Counted from the first letter of the stretch, positions 42,550 through 56,113 are shown. The stretch: DNA of 64,000 nt from Enterobacter huaxiensis (GCF_003594935.2 NZ_CP043342.1:310001-374000), one strand, 5' to 3'. Program-made: numbers and translations. Notes: generated by a model not told the origin, from the sequence alone.

Positions 42550-42784
42550 AACGCAGCGACCACCACTCTCTGAGGCAGGCTTTTCCTTCCGGGCAGCTTT
42601 TACAACTGCCGGAGAGGCAGCCGTTCGCATCTTCCTGAATCCGTTCGGCTTTCCCCATCGCTTCCAGCCTTTCGAGCATGGCATCAATCATCGGCTGCGG
42701 CATGTGCAGGCTGAGGCTGAGCTGTTTCGCCTCCATTCGCCCCTGCAATGCCAGTAAATCCCGAACCTGAATCAACGATGCCAT
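42548..42784 (-). CDS. feoC: FeoC, regulator of ferrous iron transporter FeoB
   Basis: This is a small winged-helix protein that affects FeoB stability or activity. It has 78 aa, as in E. coli. The helix-turn-helix region is [20 protein letters not shown]. The Cys-rich tail [15 protein letters not shown] has four cysteines that can bind an iron-sulfur cluster in relatives. It is the last gene of feoABC, 11 bp after feoB. A terminator covers its 3' end. Confidence 0.96.
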   Translation of the reverse strand: MASLIQVRDLLALQGRMEAKQLSLSLHMPQPMIDAMLERLEAMGKAERIQEDANGCLSGSCKSCPEGKACLREWWSLR

Positions 42785-42795
42785 CCGTTTGCTCC

Positions 42796-45114
42796 TTAGT
42801 GACAGTCGCCCGCCGGGCTATCGCAGCAGGTGGCTGGGGTTTTACGCGTTGCAAGCAGGTTGATATCAACGCGGCTGCGCGCTCTGCGCAGCAGGCCAAT
42901 CACCATCACGTTGAACAGAATCACCGCCAGGATGCAGACCAGGCTGTAACGCGGGTGCTGGCTGAAGTTAGCGGCCTGGTAGAAAACCGTCGACAGCGAG
43001 TAGGCGATGTTCAGCCCCCACAGGACGGAGAAGCCCATCCAGCCGCGGCTGGACTCTCGGGCAATCGCACCCATCACCGAAATGCACGGAATGTAGAGCA
43101 GCACGAAAATCAGGTAGCTGTAGGCCGCAGAGGCGCTGCCGAATTTCTCGCTCATCACGCCCATGGCGCCGGTCGCCATTTCGCCGTCGCCTTTGCTGGC
43201 CTCGATTGGGTTCGCCAGCACGCTCAGGCTGAAGGTGTCCTTCAGGCTCTGCCAGGTTTCTTCTACAGCGCCCAGCAGTTCGTCACCGAGGCTAAACTCT
43301 GCCGGATTAAAGTCCTGCTCCTGAATGTTCTCGGCGGTGTAAAGCGTGTTCAGCGTGCCAACCACCACCTCTTTCGCCATCGCGCCCGTAAACAGGCCGA
43401 CGGTTGCCTGCCAGTTATCCTCATGCACCCCGATAGGTTTAAAGACGGGCGTAATCACGCGGCTCACGGAGGCGAGGGCAGAGTCGTTGATGTTATCTGC
43501 CGCCTGTCCGCTCAGGGTGAAGCTGTTCAGCGCGCTCAGGAAGATACTGACGATGACAATCACCTTACCGGCGCGCAGCACGAAGCCTTTCAGGCGCTGC
43601 CACGTCTGGATCGCCAGGCTTTTCAGATGCGGCACGTGATACACCGGCAGCTCCATGACGAACGGCGAGGCTTCGCCACGCATGATCGTGTGCTTCAGCA
43701 TGAGGCCGGTCAGGATCGCCATCACGATGCCCAGCACGTACAGCGAGAAGACCGCCAGCGCGCCCTGCTGACCAAAGAAGGCCGCCGCAAAGACCGCGAA
43801 GATGGCCAGACGCGCGCCGCAGGACATAAACGGCGCCATCATGATGGTCATCAGGCGCTCGCGCGGTGCATCCAGCGTACGCGCGCCCATCACCGACGGC
43901 ACGTTACAGCCAAAGCCGACGATCAGCGGGACGAAGGATTTGCCCGGCAGACCCAGCGCCTGCATCAGGCGGTCCATCACGAAGGCGGCGCGCGCCATGT
44001 AGCCGGAGTCCTCGAGGAAGGAGAGGAACAGGTACATCATGCCGATTTGCGGCACCAGCGGGAGAACGGTGTTAATACCGCCGCCGATCCCCTGGGCGAG
44101 GAAGATGGTTAGCCATTCCGGGAAATGGAGGGTGTAGCCCAGCCACTGAATGCCGTGCACGAATATCGCGACGGAACCGGCGTCGAATACAGGCTGTAGC
44201 GCGCCGCCGATGTTGATGGCGAGCAGGAACATCAGGTACATCACCAGTAAGAATACCGGCAGACCGAGGAAGCGGTTGAGCACAACTTTGTCCACGGCGG
44301 CGGTAAAACGGCTTGGCTCTGCCGTCAGGGCGTTGCTGACCACGTCGCAGATGGCGGCAATGGCCTGGTAACGCGCATCCGCGATGTGCAGGGCCGGGTC
44401 GTCCAGCTCGTCGCCGAGGCGCGCCAGCGCAGCGTCGAGTTTATTCGCCGCATCACCCGCGTAGGCGCGGCTGTAGATATCGCCTTCCAGCATCTGCAGG
44501 CCGAGCCACTGGCGCTGTTGCGCAGGCATGGATTTGTCCATCGCCTGCGCCAGGCTATCGGCTTCACGCAGCAGAGGCTGCGCGTAGTGCACCAGTTCAA
44601 CGTCGGCGTTACCCGCGTGACGGTCAATGGCCAGCTTCAGAGCATCAATGCCGCGCGCGCGGGTCGAGACCAGCGGGACAACCGGGCAGCCCAGGCGAGC
44701 GGAGAGGGCATCAATATCAATGCGCAGCTTCTGCTTCTCTGCGATGTCGAGCATGTTGAGCGCCACGATGCAGGGAATACCCAGCTCAAGCAGCTGCAGC
44801 GTGAGGTAAAGATTACGCTCGAGGTTGGAGGCATCGACCACGTTAATCAATAAATCCGCATCGCCGCTTAAAATATAGTGGCAGGCAATCTGCTCATCGA
44901 GAGAGGTCTGGGAGGAAATCGTGGTTAATGAATAGGTGCCGGGCAAATCAACCAGAGTGACCTGATTGTCGGTCGTCGTGAACTGGCCTTCTTTACGTTC
45001 GACCGTTACGCCTGCCCAGTTTCCCACGCGCTGGCGGGAGCCGGTGAGCTGATTAAATAAGGTTGTCTTGCCGGAATTAGGATTACCAATTAAGCCAATC
45101 GTTAATTTTTTCAT
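42796..45114 (-). CDS. feoB: FeoB, ferrous iron transporter with GTPase domain
   Basis: This inner-membrane Fe(II) importer is driven or gated by an N-terminal G domain. It has 772 aa (E. coli 773). The G1 motif [14 protein letters not shown] is at residues 10-23, G3 is DLPGTYSL and G4 is NMLD. A helical GDI domain follows, then membrane segments from about residue 280 with the Gate motifs ([23 protein letters not shown]). The C-terminal Cys-containing tail [10 protein letters not shown] is seen. It lies between feoA and feoC. The ATG is clear. A Fur box is upstream of feoA. Confidence 0.98.
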   Translation of the reverse strand: MKKLTIGLIGNPNSGKTTLFNQLTGSRQRVGNWAGVTVERKEGQFTTTDNQVTLVDLPGTYSLTTISSQTSLDEQIACHYILSGDADLLINVVDASNLERNLYLTLQLLELGIPCIVALNMLDIAEKQKLRIDIDALSARLGCPVVPLVSTRARGIDALKLAIDRHAGNADVELVHYAQPLLREADSLAQAMDKSMPAQQRQWLGLQMLEGDIYSRAYAGDAANKLDAALARLGDELDDPALHIADARYQAIAAICDVVSNALTAEPSRFTAAVDKVVLNRFLGLPVFLLVMYLMFLLAINIGGALQPVFDAGSVAIFVHGIQWLGYTLHFPEWLTIFLAQGIGGGINTVLPLVPQIGMMYLFLSFLEDSGYMARAAFVMDRLMQALGLPGKSFVPLIVGFGCNVPSVMGARTLDAPRERLMTIMMAPFMSCGARLAIFAVFAAAFFGQQGALAVFSLYVLGIVMAILTGLMLKHTIMRGEASPFVMELPVYHVPHLKSLAIQTWQRLKGFVLRAGKVIVIVSIFLSALNSFTLSGQAADNINDSALASVSRVITPVFKPIGVHEDNWQATVGLFTGAMAKEVVVGTLNTLYTAENIQEQDFNPAEFSLGDELLGAVEETWQSLKDTFSLSVLANPIEASKGDGEMATGAMGVMSEKFGSASAAYSYLIFVLLYIPCISVMGAIARESSRGWMGFSVLWGLNIAYSLSTVFYQAANFSQHPRYSLVCILAVILFNVMVIGLLRRARSRVDINLLATRKTPATCCDSPAGDCH

Positions 45115-45143
45115 TGTATTAGACTCGTTAAACCGCTGGCGTG

Positions 45144-45392
<249 letters not shown>

Positions 45393-45410
45393 TTAAATAA
45401 TCTACACCAC

Positions 45411-45432
45411 GATGATAATGAGAATAGTTTTT
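45411..45432 (-). promoter_or_regulatory. Fur-box-like sequence upstream of feoA
   Basis: GATAATGAGAATAGTTTTT (45414-45432) matches the 19-bp Fur consensus at about 14 positions. It lies 40-60 bp before the feoA start, a sensible promoter position. FNR control is known for E. coli feo, but no convincing FNR palindrome was spotted here. Confidence 0.65.
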
Positions 45433-45612
45433 ATCAGCAATAATAAAACTGTGACGGGATGTTGTTGGCGGTATTAATTTGCTGCCAGCTTGACCTTGCT
45501 CAATATTTGCGGCGTTGAGGTGAAAATTAAAAGAAGGGTATTTGTTAACGGGGTGATAATTAGTGGTTTAAATATGGATATGCAATCGGTTTCATATATT
45601 TCGAATAATATT

Positions 45613-45650
45613 TCCCCTCTCCCCGGTGGGGAGAGGGTTAGGGTGAGGGG
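45613..45650. repeat. CCCTCTCCC palindrome between feoA and yhgF
   Basis: TCCCCTCTCCCCGGTGGGGAGAGGG followed by TTAGGGTGAGGGG sits 12 bp after the yhgF stop. It may act as the yhgF 3' end. Confidence 0.82.
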
Positions 45651-45661
45651 TATTAACAGCC

Positions 45662-47992
45662 TTAGCGTTTCTTACCCATTGCCGCCGCCAGCGCATCCAT
45701 CATCGCGCTGTTGCCTGCAGGCTGAGCGTCACGCCCGCGCGGCTTCGCGGCTTTAGCCGCAGGACGCTGCTGCTCGCGACCGCCGCCGTTGCCGCCGCGG
45801 CGCGCGTTGGTTTCACCCGGCTGCTCGTCCAGGCGCATGGTCAGGGCGATACGCTTCCGCTGCAGGTCCACTTCCAGCACTTTCACCTTCACAATGTCGC
45901 CCGCCTTGACCACGGTGTGCGGGTCTTCAACGAACTTGTCGGCCAGGGAGGAGATATGCACCAGACCGTCCTGATGCACGCCGATATCCACAAAGGCACC
46001 AAAGTTGGTGACGTTAGTAACTGCGCCTTCCAGCACCATGCCCGGCAGCAGGTCGTTCATGGTCTCCACGCCGTCGGCAAAGGTCGCGGTTTTGAACTCA
46101 GGACGCGGATCGCGGCCCGGTTTTTCCAGCTCTTTGATGATGTCGGTAACCGTCGGCACGCCAAACTGCTCGTCGGTGAAATCTGACGCTTTCAGGTTAC
46201 GCAGCGCGCTGCTGTCGCCCATCAGCTCTTTCAGCGCCTGCTGGGTGGCGGCCAGAATGCGCTCCACCACCGGATAGGCTTCCGGGTGAACGGTAGAGGC
46301 ATCGAGTGGGTTATCGCCGTGGTTGATACGCAGGAAGCCCGCGCACTGTTCAAAAGCTTTTGGTCCCAGACGGCTCACCTTCAGCAGCTGCTGACGGTTC
46401 TGGAACTGGCCGTTCTCATCGCGCCAGGAGACGATGTTCTGCGCCATCATGCGGGTTAAGCCCGCCACGCGGGTCAGCAGCGGAACGGAGGCGGTGTTCA
46501 GATCCACGCCAACGGCGTTTACGCAGTCTTCCACCACCGCATCCAGCTTGCGCGCCAGCTGCGTCTGGCTCACGTCGTGCTGATACTGGCCCACGCCAAT
46601 GGATTTCGGGTCGATTTTCACCAGCTCCGCCAGCGGATCCTGCAGGCGGCGTGCGATAGAGACCGCGCCGCGCAGGGAAACGTCCAGGTCCGGGAACTCC
46701 AGCGCCGCCAGTTCGGACGCGGAATAAACGGATGCGCCCGCTTCGCTGACGATCACTTTCTGCGCCGTCACTTTCGGGAACTGCTTCTGCACGTCGAGAT
46801 AGAAACGCTCGGTTTCACGTGAGGCCGTACCGTTGCCGATGGCGACCAGCTCGACGTTGTACTTCTCGCACAGCGCCGCCACCGCGACGGCGGCTTTCGC
46901 TGCCTGACCGGTGTGCGGGTAAATGGTGTCGGTGGCCACAAGCTTGCCGGTGCCGTCAACCACCGCCACCTTCACGCCGGTACGCAGGCCCGGATCGAGG
47001 CCCATGGTCGCGCGCAGGCCGGCAGGGGCGGCCATCAGCAGGTCGTGCAGGTTACGGGCAAACACATTGATCGCTTCGTCTTCGGCGCGCTCGCGCACGG
47101 TGCCCATCAGCTCGGTTTCGAGGTGCATCAGTACCTTGATGCGCCAGGTCCAGCTCACCACGCCTTTGCGCCAGCTGTCCGCCGGGGCGTTGTTCAGGCG
47201 CAGGCCGAGGTGATCGGTGATGATCTGCTCGCAGTGGCTCTCTTTCGGCGGCTCGTCAAACTGAGGGTCGGCATTCAGGGAGAGCTGCAGCACGCCTTCG
47301 TTGCGGCCGCGGAACATCGCCAGCGCGCGGTGAGACGGCGCGGTAGAAATCGGTTCGTGGTGATCGAAGTAGTCGCGGAATTTCGCGCCTTCTTCCTCTT
47401 TGCCTGCCACCACGGTAGAGACGATGTGGGCATTCTTCCACAGATAGTCACGTACCTTCGCGAGCAGGGCGGCGTCTTCAGAGAAGCGCTCCATCAGGAT
47501 GTAGCGCGCGCCGTCGAGGGCAGCTTTGATGTCCGCCACGCCTTTATCGGCGTCGATAAATTTGGCGGCTTCGGTGTCCGGGTCGTGAGAAGGCTCGTTC
47601 CACAGCAGGTCGGCCAGCGGCTCAAGGCCTGCTTCAATCGCAATCTGCCCGCGCGTGCGGCGCTTCGGCTTGTACGGCAGATAGAGATCTTCGAGTTCGG
47701 TTTTGCTCAGGGTGCCGTTAATGGCTTTTTCCAGGTCGCTGGTGAGCTTGCCCTGTTCGCCAATGGATTTGAGGATCGCCTGACGTCGGTCTTCCAGCTC
47801 GCGCAGGTAACCCAGACGGGTTTCCAGGTTACGCAGCTGCGTGTCATCCAGACCACCGGTGACTTCCTTACGATAGCGTGCAATAAACGGCACGGTGTTC
47901 CCTTCATCAAGCAGGCGAACGGCAGCTTCTACCTGTTCGGCTCTGGCCTGAGTATCACCCGCAATAATGCGGCAGAGCGAATCTTTCATCAT
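45662..47992 (-). CDS. yhgF: YhgF, Tex-family RNA-binding transcription factor
   Basis: This is a cytosolic nucleic-acid-binding protein of the Tex family, implicated in transcription and stress tolerance; the exact role is unclear. It has 776 aa (E. coli 773). Order: Tex N-terminal helical domain ([21 protein letters not shown]), YqgF/RNase H-like domain ([16 protein letters not shown] near residue 330), helix-hairpin-helix region ([19 protein letters not shown]), then an S1 RNA-binding domain ([20 protein letters not shown] near 655). The C-tail is rich in Gly, Arg and Ala and differs slightly from E. coli. It lies downstream of greB on the same strand, 87 bp apart. Confidence 0.96.
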   Translation of the reverse strand: MMKDSLCRIIAGDTQARAEQVEAAVRLLDEGNTVPFIARYRKEVTGGLDDTQLRNLETRLGYLRELEDRRQAILKSIGEQGKLTSDLEKAINGTLSKTELEDLYLPYKPKRRTRGQIAIEAGLEPLADLLWNEPSHDPDTEAAKFIDADKGVADIKAALDGARYILMERFSEDAALLAKVRDYLWKNAHIVSTVVAGKEEEGAKFRDYFDHHEPISTAPSHRALAMFRGRNEGVLQLSLNADPQFDEPPKESHCEQIITDHLGLRLNNAPADSWRKGVVSWTWRIKVLMHLETELMGTVRERAEDEAINVFARNLHDLLMAAPAGLRATMGLDPGLRTGVKVAVVDGTGKLVATDTIYPHTGQAAKAAVAVAALCEKYNVELVAIGNGTASRETERFYLDVQKQFPKVTAQKVIVSEAGASVYSASELAALEFPDLDVSLRGAVSIARRLQDPLAELVKIDPKSIGVGQYQHDVSQTQLARKLDAVVEDCVNAVGVDLNTASVPLLTRVAGLTRMMAQNIVSWRDENGQFQNRQQLLKVSRLGPKAFEQCAGFLRINHGDNPLDASTVHPEAYPVVERILAATQQALKELMGDSSALRNLKASDFTDEQFGVPTVTDIIKELEKPGRDPRPEFKTATFADGVETMNDLLPGMVLEGAVTNVTNFGAFVDIGVHQDGLVHISSLADKFVEDPHTVVKAGDIVKVKVLEVDLQRKRIALTMRLDEQPGETNARRGGNGGGREQQRPAAKAAKPRGRDAQPAGNSAMMDALAAAMGKKR

Positions 47993-48079
47993 GGCTTTAT
48001 CATCTGTTGAGTCGAAAAATCAGGGGATAGTTATACGGGCTGACACGGCAAAATGCCAGCCGGGGAGGGCGCTCTCGGA

Positions 48080-48553
48080 CTATTTAACGTACTCGATTTC
48101 GTTCACGTACCAGCTGGCTTCGCCGGACGGGGTCTGCACGACGGCAAGGTCACCCACTTCCTTCTTCAGCAGCGCGCGGGCCATTGGCGAGTCGATGGAG
48201 ATGTAATCCTTACGACCAAAAATTTCATCGTAGCCGACAATGCGAAAGCGCAGGGTATTGCCGTCGTCGTTTTCAATCTCCACCCAGGCGCCGAAAAAGA
48301 CTTTGCCCTCCTGCTGAGGGGAGTAATCGACAATTTTCAGGTGCTCAAGACACTTGGTCAGGTAGCGCACCCGGCGGTCGATTTCGCGCAGGCGTTTTTT
48401 GTTGTACTGGTAGTCAGCGTTCTCGCTGCGATCGCCCAGGCTTGCCGCCCAGGTGACCTTTTTGGTCACCTCAGGTCGCTCTTCGCGCCACAGGTAATCC
48501 ATCTCTTTTTTGAGTTTTTCGTACCCTTCGCGGGTGATCAGGGGCGTTTTCAT
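48080..48553 (-). CDS. greB: GreB, transcript cleavage factor
   Basis: GreB enters the RNA polymerase secondary channel and stimulates cleavage of backtracked RNA. It has 157 aa (E. coli 158). An N-terminal coiled coil with the catalytic acidic tip (WAASLGDRSENADYQYNKKR; the D and E of GDRSENAD) is followed by a C-terminal FKBP-like domain (IVGYDEIFGRKDYISIDSP). The ATG at MKTPLI is chosen; an upstream extension is not conserved. It is divergent from ompR with 228 bp between starts, where the ompR promoter lies; no operator could be assigned with confidence. Confidence 0.97.
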   Translation of the reverse strand: MKTPLITREGYEKLKKEMDYLWREERPEVTKKVTWAASLGDRSENADYQYNKKRLREIDRRVRYLTKCLEHLKIVDYSPQQEGKVFFGAWVEIENDDGNTLRFRIVGYDEIFGRKDYISIDSPMARALLKKEVGDLAVVQTPSGEASWYVNEIEYVK

Positions 48554-48781
48554 GGTGAAGCCTTTGCTGCCGGTTTGCTGTCTTGCGCACAATACGTACC
48601 ACAGAGTGTAACAGACAGGATTAATAATGATTTATGTGATGAAATGAGCAGATAAGCTGCTGTTAAATATGCTTTGTAACAATTTCGACTAGAATTTATA
48701 CCAGAATTAGCTGGTCGAATACGTGCACTTTTTTAGAATACGCTGTTACAAAGACAATCCGAACCTTTGGGAGTACACACA

Positions 48782-50844
<2,063 letters not shown>

Positions 50845-50861
50845 AAAAGGGGGGGCCTGAT

Positions 50862-50891
50862 GCCCTCACCCTCTCCCACGAGGAGAGGGAG
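50862..50891. repeat. Short CCCTCTCCC palindrome after envZ
   Basis: GCCCTCACCCTCTCCCACGAGGAGAGGG is a shortened copy lacking the middle ACC and the far GGGTGAGGG arm. It lies in the 92-bp gap between convergent envZ and pckA. Confidence 0.75.
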
Positions 50892-50900
50892 AAAACATTA

Positions 50901-50930
50901 AAAAAGGCAACTTTCGTTGCCTTTTTGCTT
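50901..50930. terminator. Bidirectional terminator between envZ and pckA
   Basis: An 11-bp perfect stem AAAAAGGCAAC / GTTGCCTTTTT with loop TTTC has a T tract on both strands. It serves both envZ and pckA. Confidence 0.93.
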
Positions 50931-50936
50931 TTACCT

Positions 50937-52553
50937 TTACCTTGGCCCCGCGCTCACCAGCGCAGCACCCGCCGGGGTGTCGGTGTACTTCTCGAAGTTC
51001 TCAATAAACAGCTTCGCCAGCGATTCCGCCTTCTCACGCCACTGCTCCGGTGAACCGTACGTATTGCGCGGGTCGAGGATATGCGTATCCACGCCAGGCA
51101 GCGACGTTGGGATCGCCAGGTCGAACATCGGCAGGGTGAAGGTTTCGGCGTCGTCCAGAGAACCATCCAGAATCGCGTCGATAATGGCGCGGGTATCCTT
51201 GATGGAAATGCGTTTGCCGGTGCCGTTCCAGCCGGTGTTGACCAGGTACGCCTGCGCGCCGGAGGCCTGCATGCGTTTTACCAGCACTTCCGCGTACTGC
51301 GTCGGGTGCAGCGACAGGAACGCCGCGCCGAAGCAGGCGGAGAAGGTTGGGGTAGGCTCCGTCACGCCGCGCTCGGTACCGGCCAGCTTGGCGGTGAAGC
51401 CGGAGAGGAAGTGGTACTGCGTCTGGCTTGCCGTCAGGCGAGAAACCGGCGGCAGCACGCCAAACGCGTCCGCGGTCAGGAAAATCACCTTCGTGGCATG
51501 GCCCGCTTTCGACACCGGCTTCACGATGTTGTCGATGTGGTAGATCGGGTAAGAGACGCGGGTGTTTTCGGTTTTCGAGGCATCATCGAAATCGATGGAG
51601 CCGTCGGCACGTACGGTGACGTTTTCCAGCAGCGCATCGCGGCGGATCGCGTGGAAGATGTCCGGCTCCGCCTCTTCAGACAGGCGAATGGTCTTCGCGT
51701 AGCAGCCGCCCTCGAAGTTAAACACGCCGTCGTCGTCCCAGCCGTGCTCGTCATCGCCAATCAGGCGGCGTTTTGGGTCGGTTGAAAGGGTGGTTTTACC
51801 GGTGCCGGACAGGCCGAAGAAGACCGCCACGTCGCCTTTTTCACCGACGTTCGCCGAGCAGTGCATCGAGGCGATACCGCGCAGCGGCAGCAGGTAGTTC
51901 ATGACCGAGAACATCCCTTTCTTCATCTCGCCGCCGTACCAGGTGCCGCCAATCAGCTGGATACGCTCGGTCAGGTTGAAGGCGATGAAGTTCTCAGAGT
52001 TCAGGCCCTGCTCTTTCCACTGTGGGTTAGTGCATTTCGCACCGTTCATCACGATGAAATCCGGGGTGAAATCCTGCAGCTCTTCGTCGGTTGGACGAAT
52101 AAACATGTTCTTCACGAAATGCGCCTGCCAGGCCACTTCGGTAATAAAACGGACGGAAAGTCGTGTGTCGGCGTTAGCGCCGCAGAAAGCATCAACAATG
52201 AACAGACGCTTGCCGGAGAGTTGGTGAGTGACGAGCCCTTTCAGATGCTGCCAGGTCTCCGGGGAGAGCGGTTTGTTGTCGTTCTTCCCTTTGCCCTTAT
52301 CAGCCCACCACAGCGTATCGCGGGTGGTTTCGTCTCGGACGATATACTTATCTTTCGGCGAACGACCGGTAAAAATACCGGTATCGACGGCGATAGCACC
52401 AAGGTTCGTCAACACACCTCGCTCGTATCCTTCCAGTGCTGGATTGAGCTCTTCCTGATACAGCGTATCGTAATCGGGGTTGTAGACGACTTCCTGGACG
52501 TCGTGAATACCATAAGCCTTGAGATCTTGCGGGGTTAAACCAGTAACACGCAT
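50937..52553 (-). CDS. pckA: Phosphoenolpyruvate carboxykinase (ATP)
   Basis: This enzyme turns oxaloacetate into phosphoenolpyruvate with ATP, the first step of gluconeogenesis from C4 acids. It has 538 aa (E. coli 540). The kinase P-loop is [13 protein letters not shown] near residues 246-258. The metal and substrate motifs are [20 protein letters not shown] and [11 protein letters not shown]. The ATG is preceded by AAGGAG. It is monocistronic. A CRP-like site lies about 220 bp upstream, consistent with catabolite control. It is convergent with envZ. Confidence 0.98.
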   Translation of the reverse strand: MRVTGLTPQDLKAYGIHDVQEVVYNPDYDTLYQEELNPALEGYERGVLTNLGAIAVDTGIFTGRSPKDKYIVRDETTRDTLWWADKGKGKNDNKPLSPETWQHLKGLVTHQLSGKRLFIVDAFCGANADTRLSVRFITEVAWQAHFVKNMFIRPTDEELQDFTPDFIVMNGAKCTNPQWKEQGLNSENFIAFNLTERIQLIGGTWYGGEMKKGMFSVMNYLLPLRGIASMHCSANVGEKGDVAVFFGLSGTGKTTLSTDPKRRLIGDDEHGWDDDGVFNFEGGCYAKTIRLSEEAEPDIFHAIRRDALLENVTVRADGSIDFDDASKTENTRVSYPIYHIDNIVKPVSKAGHATKVIFLTADAFGVLPPVSRLTASQTQYHFLSGFTAKLAGTERGVTEPTPTFSACFGAAFLSLHPTQYAEVLVKRMQASGAQAYLVNTGWNGTGKRISIKDTRAIIDAILDGSLDDAETFTLPMFDLAIPTSLPGVDTHILDPRNTYGSPEQWREKAESLAKLFIENFEKYTDTPAGAALVSAGPR

Positions 52554-52774
52554 ATCACTGCTCCTTAGCCAATATGTACTGCCTGAAATTGTAGGGTTTT
52601 TTTGAGGTTGTTAACCGCGACGGGGCTCATAGATTTACGTATCTGGACAAAACCCTTGCTAACGGAAAACGCTGCGACTCCAGTCACAGGGCAGGCGGAT
52701 TATCGCAGGATTCCCTTTTTTGTTGGGGAAAATGTTCTTAAAAGGTTAAAGGCTGGTGATTTTATCCGAAGGAA

Positions 52775-52790
52775 TGTGAATGTAATCGCA
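52775..52790 (-). promoter_or_regulatory. CRP-like site in the pckA-yhgE gap
   Basis: TGTGA-ATGTAA-TCGCA matches TGTGA-N6-TCACA with one mismatch. It lies about 220 bp upstream of pckA and 140 bp upstream of yhgE; pckA is the likelier target since E. coli pck is CRP-activated. The rest of the 376-bp gap (52554-52929) shows no other recognisable element. Confidence 0.6.
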
Positions 52791-52929
52791 TACACGTAAG
52801 AAAACTACGTAAGGGTTACAGTATGAAAAACGATTCACGTCTCTTGCTAAAAAGATTTCGGATTTTGGGGTGGACGCCAGTGAGTCCCGTTGGTGGGAGA
52901 ATAGGCTTTTCGTGAATAAGGGATGAAAG

Positions 52930-54687
52930 ATGGAAAACAGCGAAACGTTATCCCCTTCTACGCGCGCCGCTATCGTGCTGGCGGGCGCATTACAGGGGGT
53001 GATTTGCTATTTAATCACGTGGTATATCGACTACGCGAAATTGCCCTCAGATACGCTGTGGTTACTGTGCGTGATACCCGCCACCGTGATGATGACCACC
53101 ACGTTCTCACTTTCAATTACCTCGATCAGAAAGCCGCTTTTGTGGCTGGCGCTGGGGATTATTGGCGTGGCTGTCGCGGGTATGGGGGGCTGGCTTAAGT
53201 GGAGCGTTGTCGGGCTGGAGAGTTGGGATATCAGAGATGCCGTGCTCTTTTTCGGCGTTCACCTTCTGCTGATGACGCTTTTCCTGCTGCCATGGCTTCA
53301 AAGGCGTCTGGAGCCCGCGTCCACGGATCCGTTTTACAGCGATTTCTACGATAAAAGCTGGCATAACGCCCTGACATTACTCCTCATTTTTGTTTCGAAT
53401 GGCCTCTTCTGGCTGGTGCTTTTCCTCTGGGCTGAAGTGTTCGAACTCATTGGAATACGCTTTTTTGATCGCCTTTTCTTCAATACTGACTGGTTTATTT
53501 CAGTGGCGATTGGCGTGGTTTCGGCAAGTGCAGCAGTGCTGGCCCGCGTCCAGGTACGGCTGATTCTGGCATTGCAGAAGCTGCTCACGCTTATTGCAAC
53601 TGGCCTGCTTCCCCTGATGGCAGCGCTGGCGCTGCTCTTTATTGGCGCATTGCCCTTTGTTGGCTTTGAGGCCATTTCAGCGCGGATATCCGCAGCGGGA
53701 TTGTTAACCACGCTAGCACTATTGCTGCTATTTCTGGTAACGATAGTCTGGCATCCGCAACGTCAAGCGCTTCCTTACTTCGCCCACCTTCGTGGAATGG
53801 TTCGACTTGCCGTCGCTATCTCGCCTGCTTATCCCGTCCTCGCTGCCTGGGCGCTTTGGCTGCGTATTTCACAGTACGGCTGGTCGCCAGAGCGCCTTTA
53901 CGGCGTGCTGATAACGACGGTGGCGCTTGTATGGGCCGTCGGTTTTTGCGTCAGCGTTGTGTTTAACCGCCGTGAACCGCAAAAGATTCAGGCGTACGTT
54001 ACACCGGCCGCTGGTTTGCTTTCTCTCGCCTTCCTGATGTTGATCCACACCCCTGTGCTTGACCCGTGGCGTATCAGCGTTGCAAGCCATATGGCCCGCT
54101 ATCAGGACGGCAGAATAACTGCGGATCAGGTTAGCCTGTACATGCTCAGCAACGCCGGACGAAAGGGTCGAGAGGCAATGCTCACGCTTCAAAACGATCC
54201 GCAGTTTACCGCTAACCCAAAACGCCAGCGTGAGGTAAAGGGGCTACTCTCCGGAAGTCGTGACGGGGCAGGGAAGATGACCGCTGCGATGCTGGAAAAA
54301 CAGATCCAGCTTGCGCCGGGAATGGCCCGTCCTGATAAGGCATTGTGGCAAGCCATGCTCAGCAATCAGTATCGCTTTGAGAGCTGCGATAGCGCCCAGA
54401 GTAACTGTTTACTCATGCCGCTCGATCTAAACGGAGACGGCAAGCCGGAAGCCGTTCTATATCAATTTACCGATCGCACCATAATGGCCTACACACAAAC
54501 CGATACAGGCTGGAGGATCGCCGGGGACGCGTGGAAAATGCCGGAGAGGTTGACCAGAGAAGAACTTGACCGCGCATTACGGCAGGGAAAGGTGAAATCT
54601 GTCGTGAAGCCCTGGGCGGATATTGAGATTTTCGGGGAACGTGTCGATATGAGTTACGACAGTTACAACAACGCGCAGTGGCGTTAG
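52930..54687 (+). CDS. yhgE: YhgE, DUF4153 multi-pass inner membrane protein
   Basis: This is a membrane protein of unknown function with 585 aa (E. coli about 574). About eleven hydrophobic segments fill residues 15-375. The last 200 residues are soluble and probably periplasmic: they hold C486 and C493 (ESCDSAQSNCLL), then the acidic loop DLNGDGKPE at 499-507, resembling a calcium-binding loop of FG-GAP/EF-hand type, followed by VLYQFTDRTIMAYTQTDTGW, a beta-propeller-like strand pair. It stands alone between pckA and hslO. Codon use looks less biased than in the neighbours. Family assignment is confident; no function can be given. Confidence 0.92.
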   Translation: MENSETLSPSTRAAIVLAGALQGVICYLITWYIDYAKLPSDTLWLLCVIPATVMMTTTFSLSITSIRKPLLWLALGIIGVAVAGMGGWLKWSVVGLESWDIRDAVLFFGVHLLLMTLFLLPWLQRRLEPASTDPFYSDFYDKSWHNALTLLLIFVSNGLFWLVLFLWAEVFELIGIRFFDRLFFNTDWFISVAIGVVSASAAVLARVQVRLILALQKLLTLIATGLLPLMAALALLFIGALPFVGFEAISARISAAGLLTTLALLLLFLVTIVWHPQRQALPYFAHLRGMVRLAVAISPAYPVLAAWALWLRISQYGWSPERLYGVLITTVALVWAVGFCVSVVFNRREPQKIQAYVTPAAGLLSLAFLMLIHTPVLDPWRISVASHMARYQDGRITADQVSLYMLSNAGRKGREAMLTLQNDPQFTANPKRQREVKGLLSGSRDGAGKMTAAMLEKQIQLAPGMARPDKALWQAMLSNQYRFESCDSAQSNCLLMPLDLNGDGKPEAVLYQFTDRTIMAYTQTDTGWRIAGDAWKMPERLTREELDRALRQGKVKSVVKPWADIEIFGERVDMSYDSYNNAQWR

Positions 54688-54697
54688 CGCTCTTTCT

Positions 54698-54798
54698 TGC
54701 CGGGTGGCGCTACGCTTACCCGGCCTGCAATTGGCAATAATATCAACATATTGCACAATTCATTGTAGGCCAGAGCAAGCATAGCGCCGCCGGGCGAC
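54698..54798. repeat. Two REP units flanking an A/T-rich spacer after yhgE
   Basis: GCCGGGTGGCGCTACGCTTACCCGGCC and a distant inverse unit (GTAGGCCAGAGCAAGC...GCCGCCGGGCGAC) surround about 35 bp of A/T-rich DNA (ATTGGCAATAATATCAACATA). The second unit has decayed, with a mispaired stem. It lies in the convergent yhgE-hslO gap. Confidence 0.8.
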
Positions 54799-54809
54799 AG
54801 GCTCAGATC

Positions 54810-55688
54810 TTAGTGAACCTGCGGATCCGCCGGGGAGGCGTTATTGCGGATCTCGGCGATATCCATCGAGTTGAACACATAGTGAGAACCGCAGTAGTCA
54901 CAGTGCATATCGATTTCACCGTCTTCTGCCATGATGCTGTCGATCTCTTCATCCGGCAGAGTTTTCAACGCACCCGCACAGCGCTCGCGGGAACAGGTGC
55001 ACTTAAACTCCACGGCCTGCGGATCGTATACCGTCACTTCTTCTTCGTGGTACAGACGCCACAGCACGTCTGTCGCAGAGAGGTTGAACAGCTCTTCCGC
55101 TTTGACGGTTTCGGTCAGGGTCGCCAGGTGTTCGAAATCATTGGTCTGCGCATCCTGAGCAGGCAGAACCTGCAGCAGCATACCGCCCGCAGCAGGCTGG
55201 CCATCCACTTCACCGGTACGAATGAACAGGCGGGTTGGCAACTGTTCGGAACGCATGAAGTAATCTTCCAGGCAGGCGGCCAGGGTGTCGCCTTCCAGAC
55301 CCACAACGCCCTGGTAGCGCTCGCCTTCTTCCGGCGAAATGGTGATCACCAGGTAGCCATTGCCTACCAGCGTTTTCAGGTCAGCGTTTTCAGGAACCTC
55401 GCCCTGAACGCGCGCAACGCCGCGCATCTGCTGCTGGTTGTTACCGTTGATCACGGCCAGCGTCATTGGGCCATCGCCCTGCAGCTGCACAGTGATATCG
55501 CCGGCAAATTTTAGCGTGGCGGTCAGCAGGCTGGTGGCAACCAGCAGTTCGCCCAACAGGTTTTTTACCGGCAGCGGGTAGTTGTGGTTCTCCAGTATCT
55601 GTTTCCAGGTTTCGGATACGGTGACCAGCTCGCCGCGAACGGCGAATTGTTCAAACAGATAGCGGTGTAATTGGTCGTGTTGGGCCAT
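54810..55688 (-). CDS. hslO: Hsp33, redox-activated chaperone
   Basis: This holdase chaperone is switched on by oxidation and unfolding. It has 292 aa, as in E. coli. The C-terminal zinc switch is intact: CTCSRERC (C-x-C at about 232/234) and CDYCGSHY (C-x-x-C at about 265/268). The N-terminal domain has [20 protein letters not shown]. The start is a clear ATG. It follows hslR (23-bp gap) in the heat-shock group yrfG-hslR-hslO. Confidence 0.98.
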   Translation of the reverse strand: MAQHDQLHRYLFEQFAVRGELVTVSETWKQILENHNYPLPVKNLLGELLVATSLLTATLKFAGDITVQLQGDGPMTLAVINGNNQQQMRGVARVQGEVPENADLKTLVGNGYLVITISPEEGERYQGVVGLEGDTLAACLEDYFMRSEQLPTRLFIRTGEVDGQPAAGGMLLQVLPAQDAQTNDFEHLATLTETVKAEELFNLSATDVLWRLYHEEEVTVYDPQAVEFKCTCSRERCAGALKTLPDEEIDSIMAEDGEIDMHCDYCGSHYVFNSMDIAEIRNNASPADPQVH

Positions 55689-55711
55689 TTTAGTCTCTCG
55701 TGCGGGTGAGG

Positions 55712-56113
55712 TTACTCGGTCTCACCGTGTTTAAATTTCATCAGATCGCGGCGCTCTTTTTTATCCGGACGCCGGTCCGGGTGAGGCATCGTCAGCGCAT
55801 TCATCTTGCGCGCCAGCGCGGTCTTCTCGCGCTTCTCAATGCTTTGAGCCGTCTCTTCGTAAAGCAAAACGGCTTCGGTTGCGGGCCGCCGCTGTTCGGT
55901 AATGGCTTTCACCACCACCGTTTTTTCATCGTTGCCCTGGCGCAGCGTGAGCGTGGCATTCAGCTCAACCAGTTTGCTCGGCTTGCTGCGCTGGCCGTTG
56001 TAATGCACTTTTCCGCCGTCAACCATCTCTCGGGCAAGGGCACGCGTTTTATAAAAGCGGGCGGCCCACAGCCATTTATCCAGTCTTACCCCATCAGCGG
56101 GTTTTTCTTTCAT
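55712..56113 (-). CDS. hslR: Hsp15, ribosome-associated heat-shock protein
   Basis: This S4-domain RNA-binding protein binds 50S subunits that carry stalled peptidyl-tRNA and helps recycle them. It has 133 aa, as in E. coli. The S4 domain occupies residues 9-70 ([20 protein letters not shown], then [17 protein letters not shown]). The C-terminal tail is strongly basic. It overlaps yrfG by four bases and precedes hslO. Confidence 0.97.
   Translation of the reverse strand: MKEKPADGVRLDKWLWAARFYKTRALAREMVDGGKVHYNGQRSKPSKLVELNATLTLRQGNDEKTVVVKAITEQRRPATEAVLLYEETAQSIEKREKTALARKMNALTMPHPDRRPDKKERRDLMKFKHGETE

Noticed and set aside
45490..45756. An 88-codon plus-strand open frame across the feoA-yhgF gap
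   Set aside because: Half of it reads through the palindromic repeat and the antisense of yhgF; it has no signal, motif or ribosome site.
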